The notes under the pieces were generated by a model. It did not search any database. It was not told the DNA's origin and saw nothing but the letters and a program-made list of their open reading frames with translations. The position numbers and the translations under genes are program-made. From Hirundichthys speculiger (taxonomy: Eukaryota; Chordata; Actinopteri; Beloniformes; Exocoetidae), in the NCBI GenBank assembly GCA_018398805.1, contig JAGFBZ010002548.1, positions 62,001 through 126,000 on the forward strand: a stretch of 64,000 nucleotides of DNA, in the 5' to 3' direction. This document shows positions 1-10,383 of the stretch, piece after piece (the stretch's first letter is position 1; every line of letters begins with the position of its first letter).

Positions 1-117
1 TTGTTGTTGTTGTTTCTGTATGTTTCTCTTGGACGGTGTACTGGGAAGACAAATTTCACTGTGTTGGGACGCTGGCTCAGTGACAATAATAAATCTGATT
101 CTGATTCTGATTCTGAT
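1..117 (+). mobile_element. 3' tail of a LINE with (CTGATT)n repeat
   Basis: Sequence ending in a short tail repeat (tctgattctgattctgatt) after an AATAAATCTG stretch, which is how many fish L2/Rex-type LINEs finish at the 3' end. The body of the element lies outside the window. The tail abuts the gypsy integrase fragment directly. Clade not determinable from this much sequence. Confidence 0.55.
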
Positions 118-547
118 TCTTCTCCAGACATGGGGTCCCTGAGGAATTTTTCAGTGACAATGGTCCACAATATTCTAGCCAACAGTTCAAAGACTTTGCA
201 GCAGCTTACGGGTTCACTAACGTCACTAGCAACCCTAGGTTTGCTCAGAGCAACGGAGAGGCAGAGCGCCACGTCCAACACGTGAAACAAATGCTAAAGA
301 AAGCGAAGGATCCATATCTCGCTCTGTTAGCGTACAGAGCTACACCACTCGCAAATGGATACAGTCCCGCTCAACTCCTTATGGGCAGGAGACTGCGCAC
401 ACCAGTGCCCCAGCATCCTTCTCTACTCACTCCAGAGCTTCCAGTCAGCACCGTCGTTGCAGCGAAAGAAAAGGAGAGGAGAGAAAAGGACACTGCAAAC
501 TTCAACAGAAGACACCGTGCGAGGCATCTGAGTCAGCTAACACCAGG
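118..547 (+). pseudogene. gypsy integrase core fragment
   Basis: Reading across frames shows the integrase catalytic core C-terminal half: an SDNGPQYSS-like motif holding the second catalytic Asp near 155..185, then NPRFAQSNGEAERHV holding the catalytic Glu near 232..275, followed by the conserved AYRATPLANGYSPAQLLMGR block (about 325..390). The first frame is shifted near 135..285 relative to the second, so there is at least one frameshift. The chain is cut at 547 by the solo LTR and resumes at 2471. Integrase would join retrotransposon cDNA to host DNA; this copy cannot do so. Confidence 0.85.
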
Positions 548-2466
548 TGTTAGATCCCCCAGTTTTGGTTCAGTCTCTGACTAGCAGAGTCTGTCACCGG
601 GACCAGCTCTCCGTCTCTTCAGGTAAGAAGTTGCGGTCTAGGAGGGGTTCCTCGCTAGATTTCCTCAACTTATTTAAACTGGTGTCGAGGAGATACGCCT
701 AGCTCTCACTGCCTACTTACAGACGTCTACCCCGCTTACCCCAATAACTGACCTAAGAGGAATAGCCGGGTGGCTTGAAGTCCAGCTATCGGTCACGTCT
801 GTTAACGGCAGCTCTCCTCTTAAGATCTGGGCTCTTGTTACCGGCTAGGATGAATTTTGTGGCTTGGACAGCAAGCCTCAGGGATAGGTGAAAATATGTG
901 GCTAGAATAACCAATAAGAACATGTGTGTTAGTGCAGAGGCATAACCAAGTCTTCAAAATTCGGGATACAGATGTAATGTCCACCACGACGTCTTATGAT
1001 AATTTTATATTTATTAAAGCAGATTTAGCAAGGTTAAGCAGCAGCATTTATTGGTTATACAAATTGATTCTACTTGAAAAAGGGAAAAATTGAGCTGTAG
1101 CTTACGAATCAGTTCATCTGGTTGGTCCAAGGACAGGCTGAGAGACACGCATGTGGCCACTCTGCGTTTTCAAGGCCGCTGTGGCAGGGTGGAGAGAGAG
1201 AGCGCCTGGTCAGGCCCCCGGGGAACCCCGGTTGCCCCCCCCCCCTCCTCCTTACAAGCGGTGAGCTAGGCTAACCAAAAAGGCTCCAATTATTCCTTCA
1301 AGAATTGGGAAAAATTCGTCGATCCTGTTCCAAGCGTCTTTCTGTCTTCTTTTCTTGAAGAAATTCCTTCCAGTTAATCCTCCGGATGGGGGTCGCTCGT
1401 TCAGGTCCCAGCTAGTCCTTCTTCTTCTGAAGTCGCTCCAGGAATCCACACAGAGTCTCTCTGCCTTCTCTTTTTATGCGCTCTCTCTCTCCTTGCTCGC
1501 CCTGCACCAGCCTTCATTTGATTGGTTACCCAAAATTACAGAGGTGTACATAATTATACATAACCCTCCTCGTTTTGGCTTCTCCCTCATACATTATTCA
1601 CACACAGTGTCACACAGCCATTTCATAGGTCAGAGATATGAGAAGAGGCGTTCACATAATTTACATATCATCACGACATCACAAGACCCTCCAAGGTTAC
1701 ATTGTTTGTCTGGGGCAAATACTCATTAAGCTAAAGCTAATCAGCTAAAGCTAACCCTTATTCAATGATTTATACCTCATGTCTGTCTTACAATGTCCTT
1801 AATTGAGCCATTGCTGGATTGATTAGTTTAACCACAGAATATGCGCCTCATTCACCATTTTTTCTGCACAAAGCCCACAGTCACTGCTGGTCTCCTAAGG
1901 TCAGCTTGCCCCGCTACTTTCTGCACCTGGCCCGATCCAATGCCAGCCACGGGTACTAGTGTGTATTGCAGAGAAAATTCACTGTTTACAAACAGCAGAC
2001 TGCTTTTCGCCATTGTTGTGTCTTGGTGGCCCGGAGCTGGCAGAATTATTTTGAAACTCGGCTTTGTTGACATTCCAACGAGGAACATGCGCTCCGCTCT
2101 GTCTGTGTCCGTCTTGACCCAACAAAAATAAGTTTTTCTTTCTTTAACATACAAACTAACACAGATCTATTACAAAATTACTAATACATCTTGTTTCTGA
2201 TCATTGACTAGAATCACACACACATTTCATACATTTCATTGATTAGGAATTGATTACAAATCACATAAATTACCACCTTTCTGTTACTCCACTCCTGCCT
2301 TTGTTTTGACTAACCCTGGCTTGTTTACATCACATCACCACTGCTGCAGCAGAGTCTCTCCTCACACTGTGGCTCACTACAACAAGCCACTTTAACATAC
2401 AGAGTTAATATTGATTATTGATTAGAAGCTGAGTTGATTCCAACGTTTTCTCAGGGTCACTTGACA
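548..2466 (-). mobile_element. solo LTR of an endogenous retrovirus (1919 bp)
   Basis: A TG...CA segment inserted in gypsy integrase, flanked by the 4-bp duplication cagg (544..547 and 2467..2470). Gypsy coding sequence is continuous when it is removed. On the minus strand it has LTR anatomy: a CCAAT box (1521..1525), a TATA-like CATAAAAAG (1471..1479) and an AATAAA (1010..1015), giving U3 of about 1 kb, a long R and a U5 of about 450 bp. The same LTR recurs at about 22255..26186, there joined to gag-type coding sequence on the same strand, confirming the orientation. Length and 4-bp duplication fit a spumavirus- or epsilon-like retrovirus. It is evidently a product of LTR-LTR recombination. 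Confidence 0.85.
1471..1525 (-). promoter_or_regulatory. LTR core promoter (CCAAT and TATA boxes)
   Basis: On the minus strand ACCAATCAAATG is followed about 45 bp later by GCATAAAAAGAG, ordinary RNA polymerase II spacing. Both boxes are kept in the second LTR copy (22968..23030), which supports real function in the ancestral element. Predicted start of transcription is about 1440..1450. Confidence 0.6.
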
Positions 2467-2470
2467 CAGG

Positions 2471-2801
2471 TCAGCCAGTGTGGATTACAGATATCAAGTC
2501 TCGAGGTACGGTTGTTTCTTTGCATTCAACTCCACGTTCCTACGTAGTGAACAACCCATCGGGCACCATCAGGAGAAACAGACACCATCTCATCCCTTTT
2601 CCAGAGACGGTGCCACAAACTCCTCACTCTCCAACAACTAACTCACCACCCCAACCAGGTGAGCCTACACTGGGTTCTCCAGTGCGCCCCGAGTCACCAA
2701 CTCAGACTCCAAAGAGACACACACCTGTCCGTATTCACCTTCTAGGCCCTACTACCACTAGGTATGGCAGAGTCACACAGACTCACAGACTGGACTTGTG
2801 A
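2471..2801 (+). pseudogene. gypsy integrase C-terminal segment
   Basis: Continuation of the integrase begun at 118: a VWITDIKSRGTV stretch (SH3-like C-terminal domain), then PRSYVVNNPSGTIRRNRHH and a proline/threonine-rich tail ending at 2801. The minus-strand copy at 5704..6066 has the same order (VWVTDTK..., RSYLVSGPQGTIRRNRRH...). The frame is open here, but the protein is separated from its catalytic core by the solo LTR. Confidence 0.8.
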
Positions 2802-2827
2802 ACTCGGGGTGGGGGGGGGGAATATAA

Positions 2828-3310
2828 TGTGAAAAAAAGGAAAAAAAGAATGAGAAATGTTATTGTGTTATTGTGTTCAAATGTGTGATTTGAAATGCCT
2901 CAGAGAGTTTATGTCTTGACACAGTATTTTTGTTATTTTCCATATAAAGCCATACATATGCTTTAATCTATTTTGAGATACTGAGGGGTGTTTGGAAAAG
3001 GTGAAGAAAAGTTTATTGTTCTCCATAAGAGAGTTGCTTCTATTCAGAAGGGTGATAAAGATCTCAGTTTTAAGGTAAATGTGTACACTCCATCTGTTCT
3101 GTTTTCCAGAAGGGTAGATGTGGTGTTAGCGATGCATGCTTTTACATTGACAGGCACACAGGAAGTTTAGACCGGATGTACGAAGCTATGAGAGAGAGTG
3201 CTCTTGACTACGAGAACGAACGCTTCTGTATTGCTGTTGTTGTAAGCCGGTTCGGGAATAAAAGTATTCTACGTTACCACAAGACTGTTTATTAAACCCA
3301 CACCACGACA
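2828..3310 (+). repeat. 3' LTR of the plus-strand gypsy element
   Basis: Starts TGTGAAAAAAAGG just after the purine-rich stretch and ends CACCACGACA; an AATAAAAG polyadenylation signal lies near 3258. Length is 483 bp, close to the 464 bp of the related LTR at 5164..5627. The flank to the right is L2 sequence. Confidence 0.75.
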
Positions 3311-3672
3311 ACTGACAGATCAGTTCTTTGTACTCTTCTTCCTGTCCGTTGCTGATACACCCAACAACTGCAGAGTCATCAGAGTATTTCTGCAGATGAT
3401 AGGACTCAGAGTTGGACTGGAGGTCAGAGGTGTGGAGCGTGAAGAGAAATGGTGAGAGAACCGTTCCTTGTGGTGCTCCAATGCTGCTGACCTCCATCTC
3501 AGACACACAACCTTTCAGTCTCACAAACTGTGGTCTGTTTGTGATGTAGTCATAAATCCAGGAGGTTGCGGAGGAATCCACCTGGAACTGATGGAGCTTC
3601 TCACATAACAACGCAGGCTGAATTGTAATAAAAACACTTGAGAAATCAAAGAACATGACCCTCAAAGTGCTG
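3311..3672 (-). pseudogene. L2/CR1-type LINE reverse transcriptase fragment
   Basis: Minus-strand translation gives the palm region of a non-LTR reverse transcriptase: VMFFDFSSVFITIQPALL (block with the first catalytic Asp), GAPQGTVLSPFLFTL, then KYSDDSAVVG, where the usual YADD/FSDD box is SDD. About 120 residues remain and both ends are lost. Closely related to the + strand copy at 6478..7552. Confidence 0.8.
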
Positions 3673-3978
3673 TATGTAGCAAACTGAATTGCTGATTTTA
3701 TTTTACAATATGTTATGGATATGAATCTGTTAGTCCCGCCCCTTTGGCGGCCCGGAAGTGTCGGGGTGACGAGTTCCGCCCCCCGGTCTTTTGTACGGAA
3801 GGTGAAGTGTTAATAAAAAGAAGCCGTGCTGTGTACGGCTGAGTTCCGACCTGGCTTCTCCCTCATTCTTGTCCACACTCATCAATACCGTGAGTAACCG
3901 CTCGGCTACAATAACAACGCAGGCTGAATTGTATTAAAAACACTTGAGAAATCAAAGAACATGACCCTCAAAGTGCTG
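3605..3978. repeat. 68-bp direct repeat flanking a TG...CA segment
   Basis: 3605..3672 and 3911..3978 are the same 68 bp of L2 reverse-transcriptase sequence with one mismatch. Between them lie 38 bp of unassigned DNA and a 200-bp TG...CA segment. Confidence 0.8.
3711..3910 (+). mobile_element. candidate small solo LTR
   Basis: Begins TGTTATGGATATG and ends CGGCTACA, with AATAAAAAG near 3813 followed by a GT-rich stretch. The composition (GC-rich, short) is unlike its flanks and resembles the 3' half of a small gypsy or BEL LTR. No clear target-site duplication was found, so this remains a candidate. Confidence 0.45.
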
Positions 3979-4135
3979 CCTGATTGGTCCAGATGAGAGT
4001 GGATTATTAGGATTGAATAAGATAATTTTAGTTTATGATATTTGCTCGGGGGCATGATCTGGGTCTCTAAAAAGTGACAAGAGACAACTTTCATTGAAAG
4101 AGATGCTATACAATTAAAATTGAATTGAATTAAAC
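3979..4135 (+). repeat. AATTG-tailed fish interspersed repeat, fragment
   Basis: Carries the block TATTTGCTCGGGGGCATGATC plus a tail in AAAATTGAATTGAATT. The same blocks recur at 17050..17320 (+), 33447..33530 (-), 40740..41075 (-) and, without the tail, 60880..61000 (+). It is a short interspersed repeat with no coding capacity. The rest of the stretch to 4690 shows nothing I can assign. Confidence 0.6.
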
Positions 4136-4694
4136 CTGTGGCCCTGTGATTTATATTTGACAGTGATTTCTCGCTAGAGTAAGTATTTGCATTGTATTTT
4201 AACAAAAATACCAAAATAAATATTTCATATGAGAATTACCTTCTGTCGCCACTAGATGGCAACAAAGACCATTCTTTAAAAGTAAACTGAATGTCTGACA
4301 ACTGTTTTTTTTTCTTAAAAAAAAAGAAAATTAAGTCTTTGAGGTAAATATTCAATATATTCAATCATACTGACATATTCAGCTATATTACTGCTCAGTT
4401 TAGTAACTCTGATTGAAAACCAATAAGGTCATTCCTAAAATAACTCATTATTGTACAATTTTTATAGAAAGAAAATCACACAGAAGTAACATTCTGCTCT
4501 ATTGTGAAACATATCATTGATTTCATCTTTTTTAGGAAGCATGGTACCATACTTAAGGTAAGGTACATGTCAGGTTTCCATGTTATTTAAGATCAAGGTA
4601 TAGTATTATTCAAGAAATGTTATTCTCCTAAAATCTGAGACTGCTTAATGTCAACAACTGCATAACCATTAGGTTGAGTTATATACTGTTTCAA

Positions 4695-5163
4695 GAATTC
4701 AATTCAAATTCAAAAAACTTTATTAATCCCCCAAGGGGGAAATTCTAGTTTCAGTACACCAGTCTGGTGTACTAGGGGAGCTGCTAGTGTCCAGCGCTCC
4801 TTTTCATGCCAGGTCCCGTGGTCCGAGTGCTAACTCCAGTTAACTGCCGTTAACAGCTGTTAATACAGTCAACATCCGTTAGAACCAGTATATCTCCATA
4901 ATGACGACAAGTGAGATATCTCCAGGTCAGAGGAGGAAACACCGATGAAACAGACCGTCTCCGCTGGGCAGACCGAGCTCCATTCAGTCCGGCGAGTGAC
5001 GGAGCCGACCGTCCCAGAGCCCGGTCCATCATGCGGACCGGACCAGGCCGTTGTCATCTCCCCCGGCGGTGCCCCACCAGGTCACCAGGGGCCGCCCTGC
5101 CAGGTCAGCTGACCCATCCGGCGTGTAGACTGCTGGACGGGGGCAGCATACCGCCGCCGCTAC
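4695..5163 (-). mobile_element. 3' end of a Rex1/L2-type LINE
   Basis: The plus strand reads TTCAAAAAACTTTATTAATCCCCCAAGGGGGAAATT, that is a minus-strand 3' UTR ending in a short repeated tail, then GC-rich sequence up to the LTR at 5164. The CCCCCAAGGGGG palindrome is typical of Rex1/Babar 3' ends. Frames inside are short and broken. Confidence 0.55.
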
Positions 5164-5627
5164 TGTCGTGTTGGGTTCTTTGTATATAAAGCCACTGACG
5201 ACAAGACCAGGTTTCTGCTGCTTCCTTTATTCTGCTCCATTCAACTCTGCCTTACTTGGCACCAACATTACAGGCAATCCCCCAGTTAGACAGCCCCCTA
5301 CTGTCCTGGCGTATGTTTGCAGATACCTTACACCACATCTCCCCTTCTGAGAACTGTTTTAACATCATTGAACTCACACACCATTTAACGCTTTAACTCC
5401 CTGGCTATAACAGCCATCCATGTGTTTACAGCTAACCTGTAACTTTCACTTTATCATTCACATATATCTGGGCCCTGCTTAACTTATAACTACAGGCCTC
5501 TGTAATCAACAAAATAACAGACTTGTGGTTCATTACTACTCCTGTTACAACATCAGGTCAATTTGCATTGAACATTCATTTCACATATAACAGTGTATAC
5601 ATTTCCATTTTTCCCTTTTTTTTCACA
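5164..5627 (-). repeat. 3' LTR of the minus-strand gypsy element
   Basis: On the minus strand it starts TGTGAAAAAAAAGGG and ends AACACGACA; an AATAAAGG signal lies about 65 bp from the end. It follows the integrase stop after a purine-rich stretch. Same family as 2828..3310. Confidence 0.75.
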
Positions 5628-5689
5628 TTACTTTGTTCCATCAACATCACATAGAACACTTTTTTTTCCCTTTTTTTCACACAGTTACA

Positions 5690-6477
5690 CAGTTTCACAA
5701 CCTTCACAAGTCCAGTGTCTTTGGCTTAATGACAGGTCTGCCTGACCTAGTTCGGATAACTGGAGGGGAGCCTTGTGACCCCTCAGCGGACACAGCAACA
5801 GTGTCATGGGCAGTGTCCTGCAGGTCTGCCTCGGTTGCTTGTCCCCGTGCCGTGTTGCTGTTGTCTTTGGCAATGGGCACAAGGTGGCGACGATTCCTCC
5901 TGATGGTGCCCTGAGGCCCGCTGACCAGGTAGGATCTGGGAGTCTTGTTCGTGGATGTGAGAGTACCTTGAGTTTGGTGTCCGTGACCCACACAAGATCT
6001 CCTGGGGACAGGTGAGGGAGATTTCTCGTCCTGTGTCTGTGGTTGTAGTTTTTCACATCCATCCACCTCCTCTCTCTATCCTCGATCTGTACTGCTCGTA
6101 GATCTGGGATGGCTGGCTCGAGCACTGCAGGAAACGAAGGCACCGTGGTGCGCAGCCTCCGGCCCATAAGCAGCTGGGCTGGACTGAAGCCGTTGCTCAG
6201 GGGAGTGCTTCTGTAGGCTAGCAGTGCACGGTAGGGATCAGACACTTTCTTTAGCAGATTTTTGATGGTTTGGGCGGCACGCTCAGCCTCGCCTTTGCTC
6301 TGGGGATATCTCGGGCTGCTCGTCACATGCTCAGACTCGTACTCTGCTGCAAATGCTGACATTTGGGCACCTGAAAACTGTGGCCCATTGTCTGAAACTA
6401 GAGTCTCTGGTATGCCATGCCCGACGAACATGGACTTGAGGTGCACGATGACATCAGCACACCTAGTCGGGCTCAGC
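5690..6477 (-). pseudogene. gypsy integrase, C-terminal half
   Basis: Reads LSPTRCADVIVHLKSMFVGH, then LVSDNGPQFSGAQM with the second catalytic Asp (about 6400), SSPRYPQSKGEAERAAQ with the catalytic Glu (about 6300), the AYRSTPLSNGFSPAQLLMGR block, and a C-terminal SPGDLVWVTDTK in the same frame. The final GTIRRNRRH segment and the Thr/Pro-rich tail are read in a second frame (5704..6066), so one frameshift lies near 5985. The first part of integrase is at 7553..8208, beyond the inserted L2. Confidence 0.85.
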
Positions 6478-7552
6478 TGTGCGGTCCTAGCTCCGTTCCT
6501 CTTCAACCTCTATACTGCAGACTTCACATATAACACACCCACCTGTCACCTGCAGAAGTTCTCTGATGACTCTGCCGTCGTCGGTCTCATCACTGATGGG
6601 GACGACGGAGAGTACAGAGAACTGATGCAGGACTTTGTAGACTGGTGCCTGAGGAACCACCTCCAGATCAATGCAGGGAAGACCAAAGAGCTGGTGGTGG
6701 ATTTCCGCAGACGAGGACACGCCCCTCAAACACCGGTGAACATCCAGGGAAAGGACATCGAGATGGTGACATCTTATAAGTACCTGGGTGTTCACCTGAA
6801 CAATAAACTGGACTGGACTAATAACACCACTGCACTTTATAAGAAGGGCCAGAGCAGACTCTACTGCTCAGGAGACTGAGGTCTTTTGGAGTGCAGGGAG
6901 CACTCCTAAAGACCTTTTATGACACTGTGGTGGCATCAGCCATTTTCTTTGGGGTGGTTTGCTGGGGCAGCAGCATCTCAGTGGCGGAGAGAAAGAGACT
7001 GAATAAAATCATTAAGAAGGCCAGCTCCGTCCTGGGATGCCCCCTCGACCCGGTGGAAGTGGTGGGAGAGAGGAGAATGATGGGTAAGCTGTCTTCTCTG
7101 ACGAACAGTGTCTCCCATCCTCTGAAGGACACCCTTACAGCACTGGAGAGCTCGTTCAGCGACAGACTCCTTCACCCCAGGTGTGTGAAGGAGAGATATC
7201 GCAGGTCCTTCCTCCCTGCTGCTGTGAGACTGTACAATCAGCACCGCTCTCAGCAACCCCCCTCCCAATGGACAATGTGACTCATCTCTATTGTGTGCAA
7301 TATACATACATATTCATTGACATGTGCAATATACGTACTCACTGACGTGCAATAACTTCTCAGGTGTAGTAATCACTACCAACATATCCTTGTAAATAAA
7401 GTCAGAGTTATTATTTATTATTTATTATATATTCTCTATTATTATTCTCTATATATTATTGTTTGTTTTTATTATTGTTTTATCCTATTTTATTGTTGTC
7501 CTTTTAAAGGAATAGAGGAATAAAGGAATATCTTATCTTATTTTATCTTATC
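6478..7552 (+). mobile_element. 5'-truncated L2-type LINE inserted in gypsy integrase
   Basis: Starts inside reverse transcriptase (APFLFNLYTADF, KFSDDSAVVG with the catalytic pair), continues through INAGKTKELVVDFRR, SYKYLGVHLNNKLDW and the C-terminal YRRSFLPAAVRLYNQ block, then a 3' UTR and an (ATCTT)n tail at 7530..7552. There is one frame change near 6870..6890. 5' truncation plus a repeat tail is the usual product of target-primed reverse transcription. It separates LSPTRC from FSRFIE of the host integrase. Confidence 0.88.
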
Positions 7553-8208
7553 TTATCTTTCTATGAACCTAGAGAAATAGTCCACAACTAGTAAGTACTC
7601 AGTGTTCTTTAGTGTAAACAGGTCGGCCCCCACCTTCTGCCATGGCCTGTCCGGCAGCTCAGTAGGCATGAGAGGCTCAGCCGCGTTGCTCCGTTCTTTA
7701 ACACACGCAGCACATTTCAGCACCAGTTCTATCTGATACTGAGTCCTGGCCACCACACTGATTGTCTGGCCCGCTCTCGACACTTGACTACCCCCTGGTG
7801 CCCCTCGTGTAACTTCTCTAGCACACTGTTCCTCATCACTGAGGGAATTACTAGTCTAGTCCCCCGCAATAACAGTCCATTGTGTGTACTGAGTACGGCT
7901 CTTTCAGCCCAGTAGGGTCTCATCAGTGTGTCCAGTCTGCTGCGATCTGGCCAGCCCTCTGCACAGTATCTCATCACCTCAGAACAGATGCTGTCTGCGC
8001 TCAGCTGTTTACGCAGCTCTGACAGGTAGTCCTCGCTTGCTGGTAAATTTGACAATACATAGTCCACATAAATGTAGACTACTAGCGGAGCACGGGAGAG
8101 TGTGTCTGCAGTCGTGAGGCTCTTACCTGGAACGTGTGTGATGGTGTACCTGTACCTCATGAGTTTCATCCTGAATTCTAGGAGGGAGTGTGTCCAGTGC
8201 CTGTCCAC
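7553..8208 (-). pseudogene. gypsy integrase N-terminal part with zinc-binding region
   Basis: After RNase H the chain reads DTLSRAPL (the end of the RH region), then the H2C2-type region (EKLHEGHQGVVKCRERA..., and in the overlapping frame ...CAACVKERSN) and the start of the catalytic core, DLFTLKNTEYLLVVDYFSRF, with the first catalytic Asp in VVDYFSR. Two overlapping frames are needed, so a frameshift lies near 7729..7783. Confidence 0.8.
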
Positions 8209-8749
8209 CCAGCAGGCTCACGAGGGGTTTGTGGTCAGTCTCCAGTTCGAAGTGAAGACCGATGATGTAGTTGCTAAACCTTTCACATGCCCAGGTCAGG
8301 GCCAGCGCTTCCTTCTCCACCTGAGCGTACCTCTGCTCCGTGCTCGTGAGTGCTCTGGATGCGTATGCCACCAGTGCCCGGGTCCCCTGATGCTCCTGAA
8401 GAAGAACCCCACCTAGGCCGTATGATGAGGCGTTGGCTGAGATTTTCAGAGTTTTATTCGGGTCATATAGCAGCAGCACCGGGGTGGACGACAGTTCTTT
8501 CTTGAGACCGTTGAATGCTTTGCTTTGCTCCAGGCCCCAGTACCACTGGTTCTTTTGTGATAGCAAGTCCCTTAGAGCTTTATCTTTTTCAGCTAGGTTG
8601 GGCAGAAATTTGCCTAGCTGGTTCACCATGCCCAGGAAGCTCCTGAGCTCACTAATGTTCTGTGGCGGATCCATCTCTCGCACGGCGTGTGTCTTTTCCG
8701 GGTCCAGCCTGACTCCCTCTGGCGATATGATGTAGCCGAGGAACTTCAC
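8123..8749 (-). pseudogene. gypsy reverse transcriptase thumb and RNase H
   Basis: Begins MKFLGYIISPEGVRLDPEKT (RT connection), continues with WYWGLEQSKAFNGLK, then RNase H: LKISANASSYGLGGVLLQ (the first Asp of the RNase H triad is Asn here), ASRALTSTEQRYAQVEKEAL with the catalytic Glu, and FELETDHKPLVSLLG with a catalytic Asp. The D to N change would impair RNase H. The frame is otherwise open for 208 codons. Confidence 0.85.
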
Positions 8750-9660
8750 CGTTGTCTGAATTCACACTTGGCCGTGTTCAGAGTGATGCCTGCCTCCTGC
8801 GCCTTTAGCAAAACTGCATGTACGCGGGCGTCATGCTCAGCCTGCGTGGACCCCCAGATTAATATATTGTCCAGGCAGACTACCCCTTCTAGCCCCTCTG
8901 TCAGCTTCACCATCTGGTTCTGAAAATGTTTAGGCGCTGACGAGATGCCAAATGGTAGGCGGTTGTAGAAGTAGCGTCCGAATGGGGTGATAAATGTTGT
9001 GTAGTGGGCACAGTCTTTAGTCAGTGGGATTTGCCAAAACCCCATGTTGGTGTCAATTTTTGAGAAGAAATTTGCCCCTGAGAACATACCTAGAGTCTGG
9101 TCCACTGACGGGAGAATGAACTTTTCCCGGCATACAGCTTCATTCAGTGGAGAGAGGTCGATGCAGATTCTGACCTCATCTTTTGAGTTTTTTGGTGCCA
9201 CCACCATGTCGGAGCACCACTCAGTTTGTTCCTCGATCCGGCTGATGACTCCGAGCCGCTCCATGCGCTGCAGCTCCTGCTTTACTTTTCCCATCAGAGG
9301 TAGTGGGACACGTTGTGGCACTTTCAGAGACACAGGTTTAGCGTCAGGTTTGAGCTTAATGGTGTATGGCTGTTTAACTAGTCCTAGTCCATCACACAGC
9401 TTTGGGTAGGTCTGCTTTACTGAGTTCAAGTCAATACTGTCTATCCTTGCTACCAGCCTGAGGTTGACTGATGCTGGATTGCTCAGCAGAGCTGTGGTCA
9501 GGTTTTTCACAATGTACAAGTCCTCTGTAATGTGCTTGTCACCGCAGTGCAGCACTTCTCTGGCCACCCCAAGTACAGACAATGGCTCATGCCCAGGCCC
9601 AAACAGTGCTTTGTTGCCCTGTGCTAGGCTGCTGGATGCTTGGGTGACAATCTCCTTGCC
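8750..9660 (-). pseudogene. gypsy reverse transcriptase fingers and palm
   Basis: Contains VPLPLMGKVKQELQRMERLG, VVAPKNSKDEVRICIDLSPL, FFSKIDTNMGFWQIPL (first catalytic Asp, at SKID) and FITPFGRYFYNRLPFGISSA. The catalytic YxDD box reads CLDN near 8860..8875, so one of the paired aspartates and the Tyr are both changed, each explainable by one transition. The start at 9762 lies in Tc1 sequence; true gypsy sequence starts near 9663. Confidence 0.85.
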
Positions 9661-10185
9661 TCCACAAGGACATTGAAACTGGGTGGTGGATGGGTCTTCC
9701 AGCATGACAACGACCCAAAACATACAGCCAAGGACACAAAGGAGTGGCTCCATAAGAAGCACATCAAGGTCATGGAATGGCCTAGCCAGTCTCCTGACCT
9801 TAATCCTATTAAAAATCTATGGAGAGAGCTGAAGCTGAGAGTTTCCAAGCGCAAGCCTCAAAACCTTCAGGATTTGGAGATGATCTGCAGAGAGGAGTGG
9901 ACAAAAATTACTCCTGATGTGTTCAAACCTAGTAAGCAACTACAAGAAACGTCTGACAGATGTGCTGTATTAGATCATGTTTTGCTAGGGGATCAAATAC
10001 TTATTTCCCTCAATGACTTGCAAATTAATTTTTATTTTTCATTTCATGTAATTTTTTCAATTTTTTTCAATATTCTTTCTATAACTGTTAAAATAAAGCT
10101 GCCATAAAAATCTGAGACTGTTCATTTATTTCTTAGTATGACAACTGCCAAAATCAGTGGGGGATCAAATACTTATTTCCTCCAC

Positions 10186-10187
<2 letters not shown>
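9660..10187 (+). mobile_element. Tc1-like transposon, 3' half
   Basis: Transposase C-terminal part: [12 protein letters not shown] (second catalytic Asp region of the DDE triad) then [14 protein letters not shown], where the third catalytic residue of DD34E is Glu in the family and Lys here (NPIK). The rest runs to 10095 in frame but diverges. The right terminal inverted repeat GGGGGATCAAATACTTATTTC ends at CCTCCACTG (10187). An inner copy of GGATCAAATACTTATTTCC at 9988..10007 shows the inner/outer direct-repeat TIR type. The 5' half is missing. Confidence 0.85.

Positions 10188-10250
<63 letters not shown>
10188..10250. repeat. (TA)n microsatellite
   Basis: About 60 bp of nearly pure TA between two Tc1 pieces. 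Consistent with expansion of a TA target site at the Tc1 edge. Confidence 0.9.
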
Positions 10251-10254
<4 letters not shown>

Positions 10255-10383
10255 TTGTATCCAAAAAACATAAAACTACAGCTGCCGAGATCATGACAGA
10301 ATTAAATGTGCACCTCAACCATCTTGTTTCCACCAGAACTGTCCGTCAGGAGCTCCACAGGGTCAGTATAAATGGCTGGGCTG
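10251..10383 (+). pseudogene. Tc1-like transposase N-terminal fragment
   Basis: Reads TAAEIMTELNVHLNHLVSTRTVRQELH, the helix-turn-helix DNA-binding region of a Tc1 transposase. It is cut at GGGCTG (10383) by the endogenous retrovirus and resumes at 18151 (GCTGCTATAGCCAAACATTTGGTC), is cut again by the hAT at 18175 and resumes at 19926..19946. Three pieces are therefore one original fragment. Confidence 0.8.

Larger units (their letters stand above)
118..3310 (+). mobile_element. Ty3/gypsy retrotransposon 3' part, split by a solo LTR
   Basis: A plus-strand gypsy remnant: the end of integrase (118..547), a 1.9-kb inserted solo LTR (548..2466), the integrase C-terminus (2471..2801), a G-rich purine stretch near 2805..2820 that would be the polypurine tract, then a 3' LTR (2828..3310). 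It is the same family as the minus-strand element at 5164..9663: integrase tails and LTR ends (TGTGAAAAAAAGG at the start, CACGACA at the end) match. The 5' two-thirds of the element are missing. Confidence 0.85.
5164..9663 (-). mobile_element. Ty3/gypsy retrotransposon, 5'-truncated, interrupted by L2
   Basis: Minus-strand gypsy: reverse transcriptase (9660..8750), RNase H (8749..8123), integrase (8208..7553 and 6477..5690), and 3' LTR (5627..5164). It is cut at about 9663, where Tc1 sequence begins, so gag, protease and the 5' LTR are absent. A + strand L2 fragment (6478..7552) sits inside integrase. The pol order RT-RH-IN is that of Ty3/gypsy. Confidence 0.9.

Noticed and set aside
1355..1729. 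124-codon plus-strand frame, repeated at 22852..23232
   Set aside because: Lies antisense to the ERV LTR promoter/R region in both copies; conservation is that of the LTR, not of a protein.
6262..6620. Start of a 205-codon plus-strand frame before the L2
   Set aside because: Its first 70 codons are antisense gypsy integrase; only the part after 6478 is L2.
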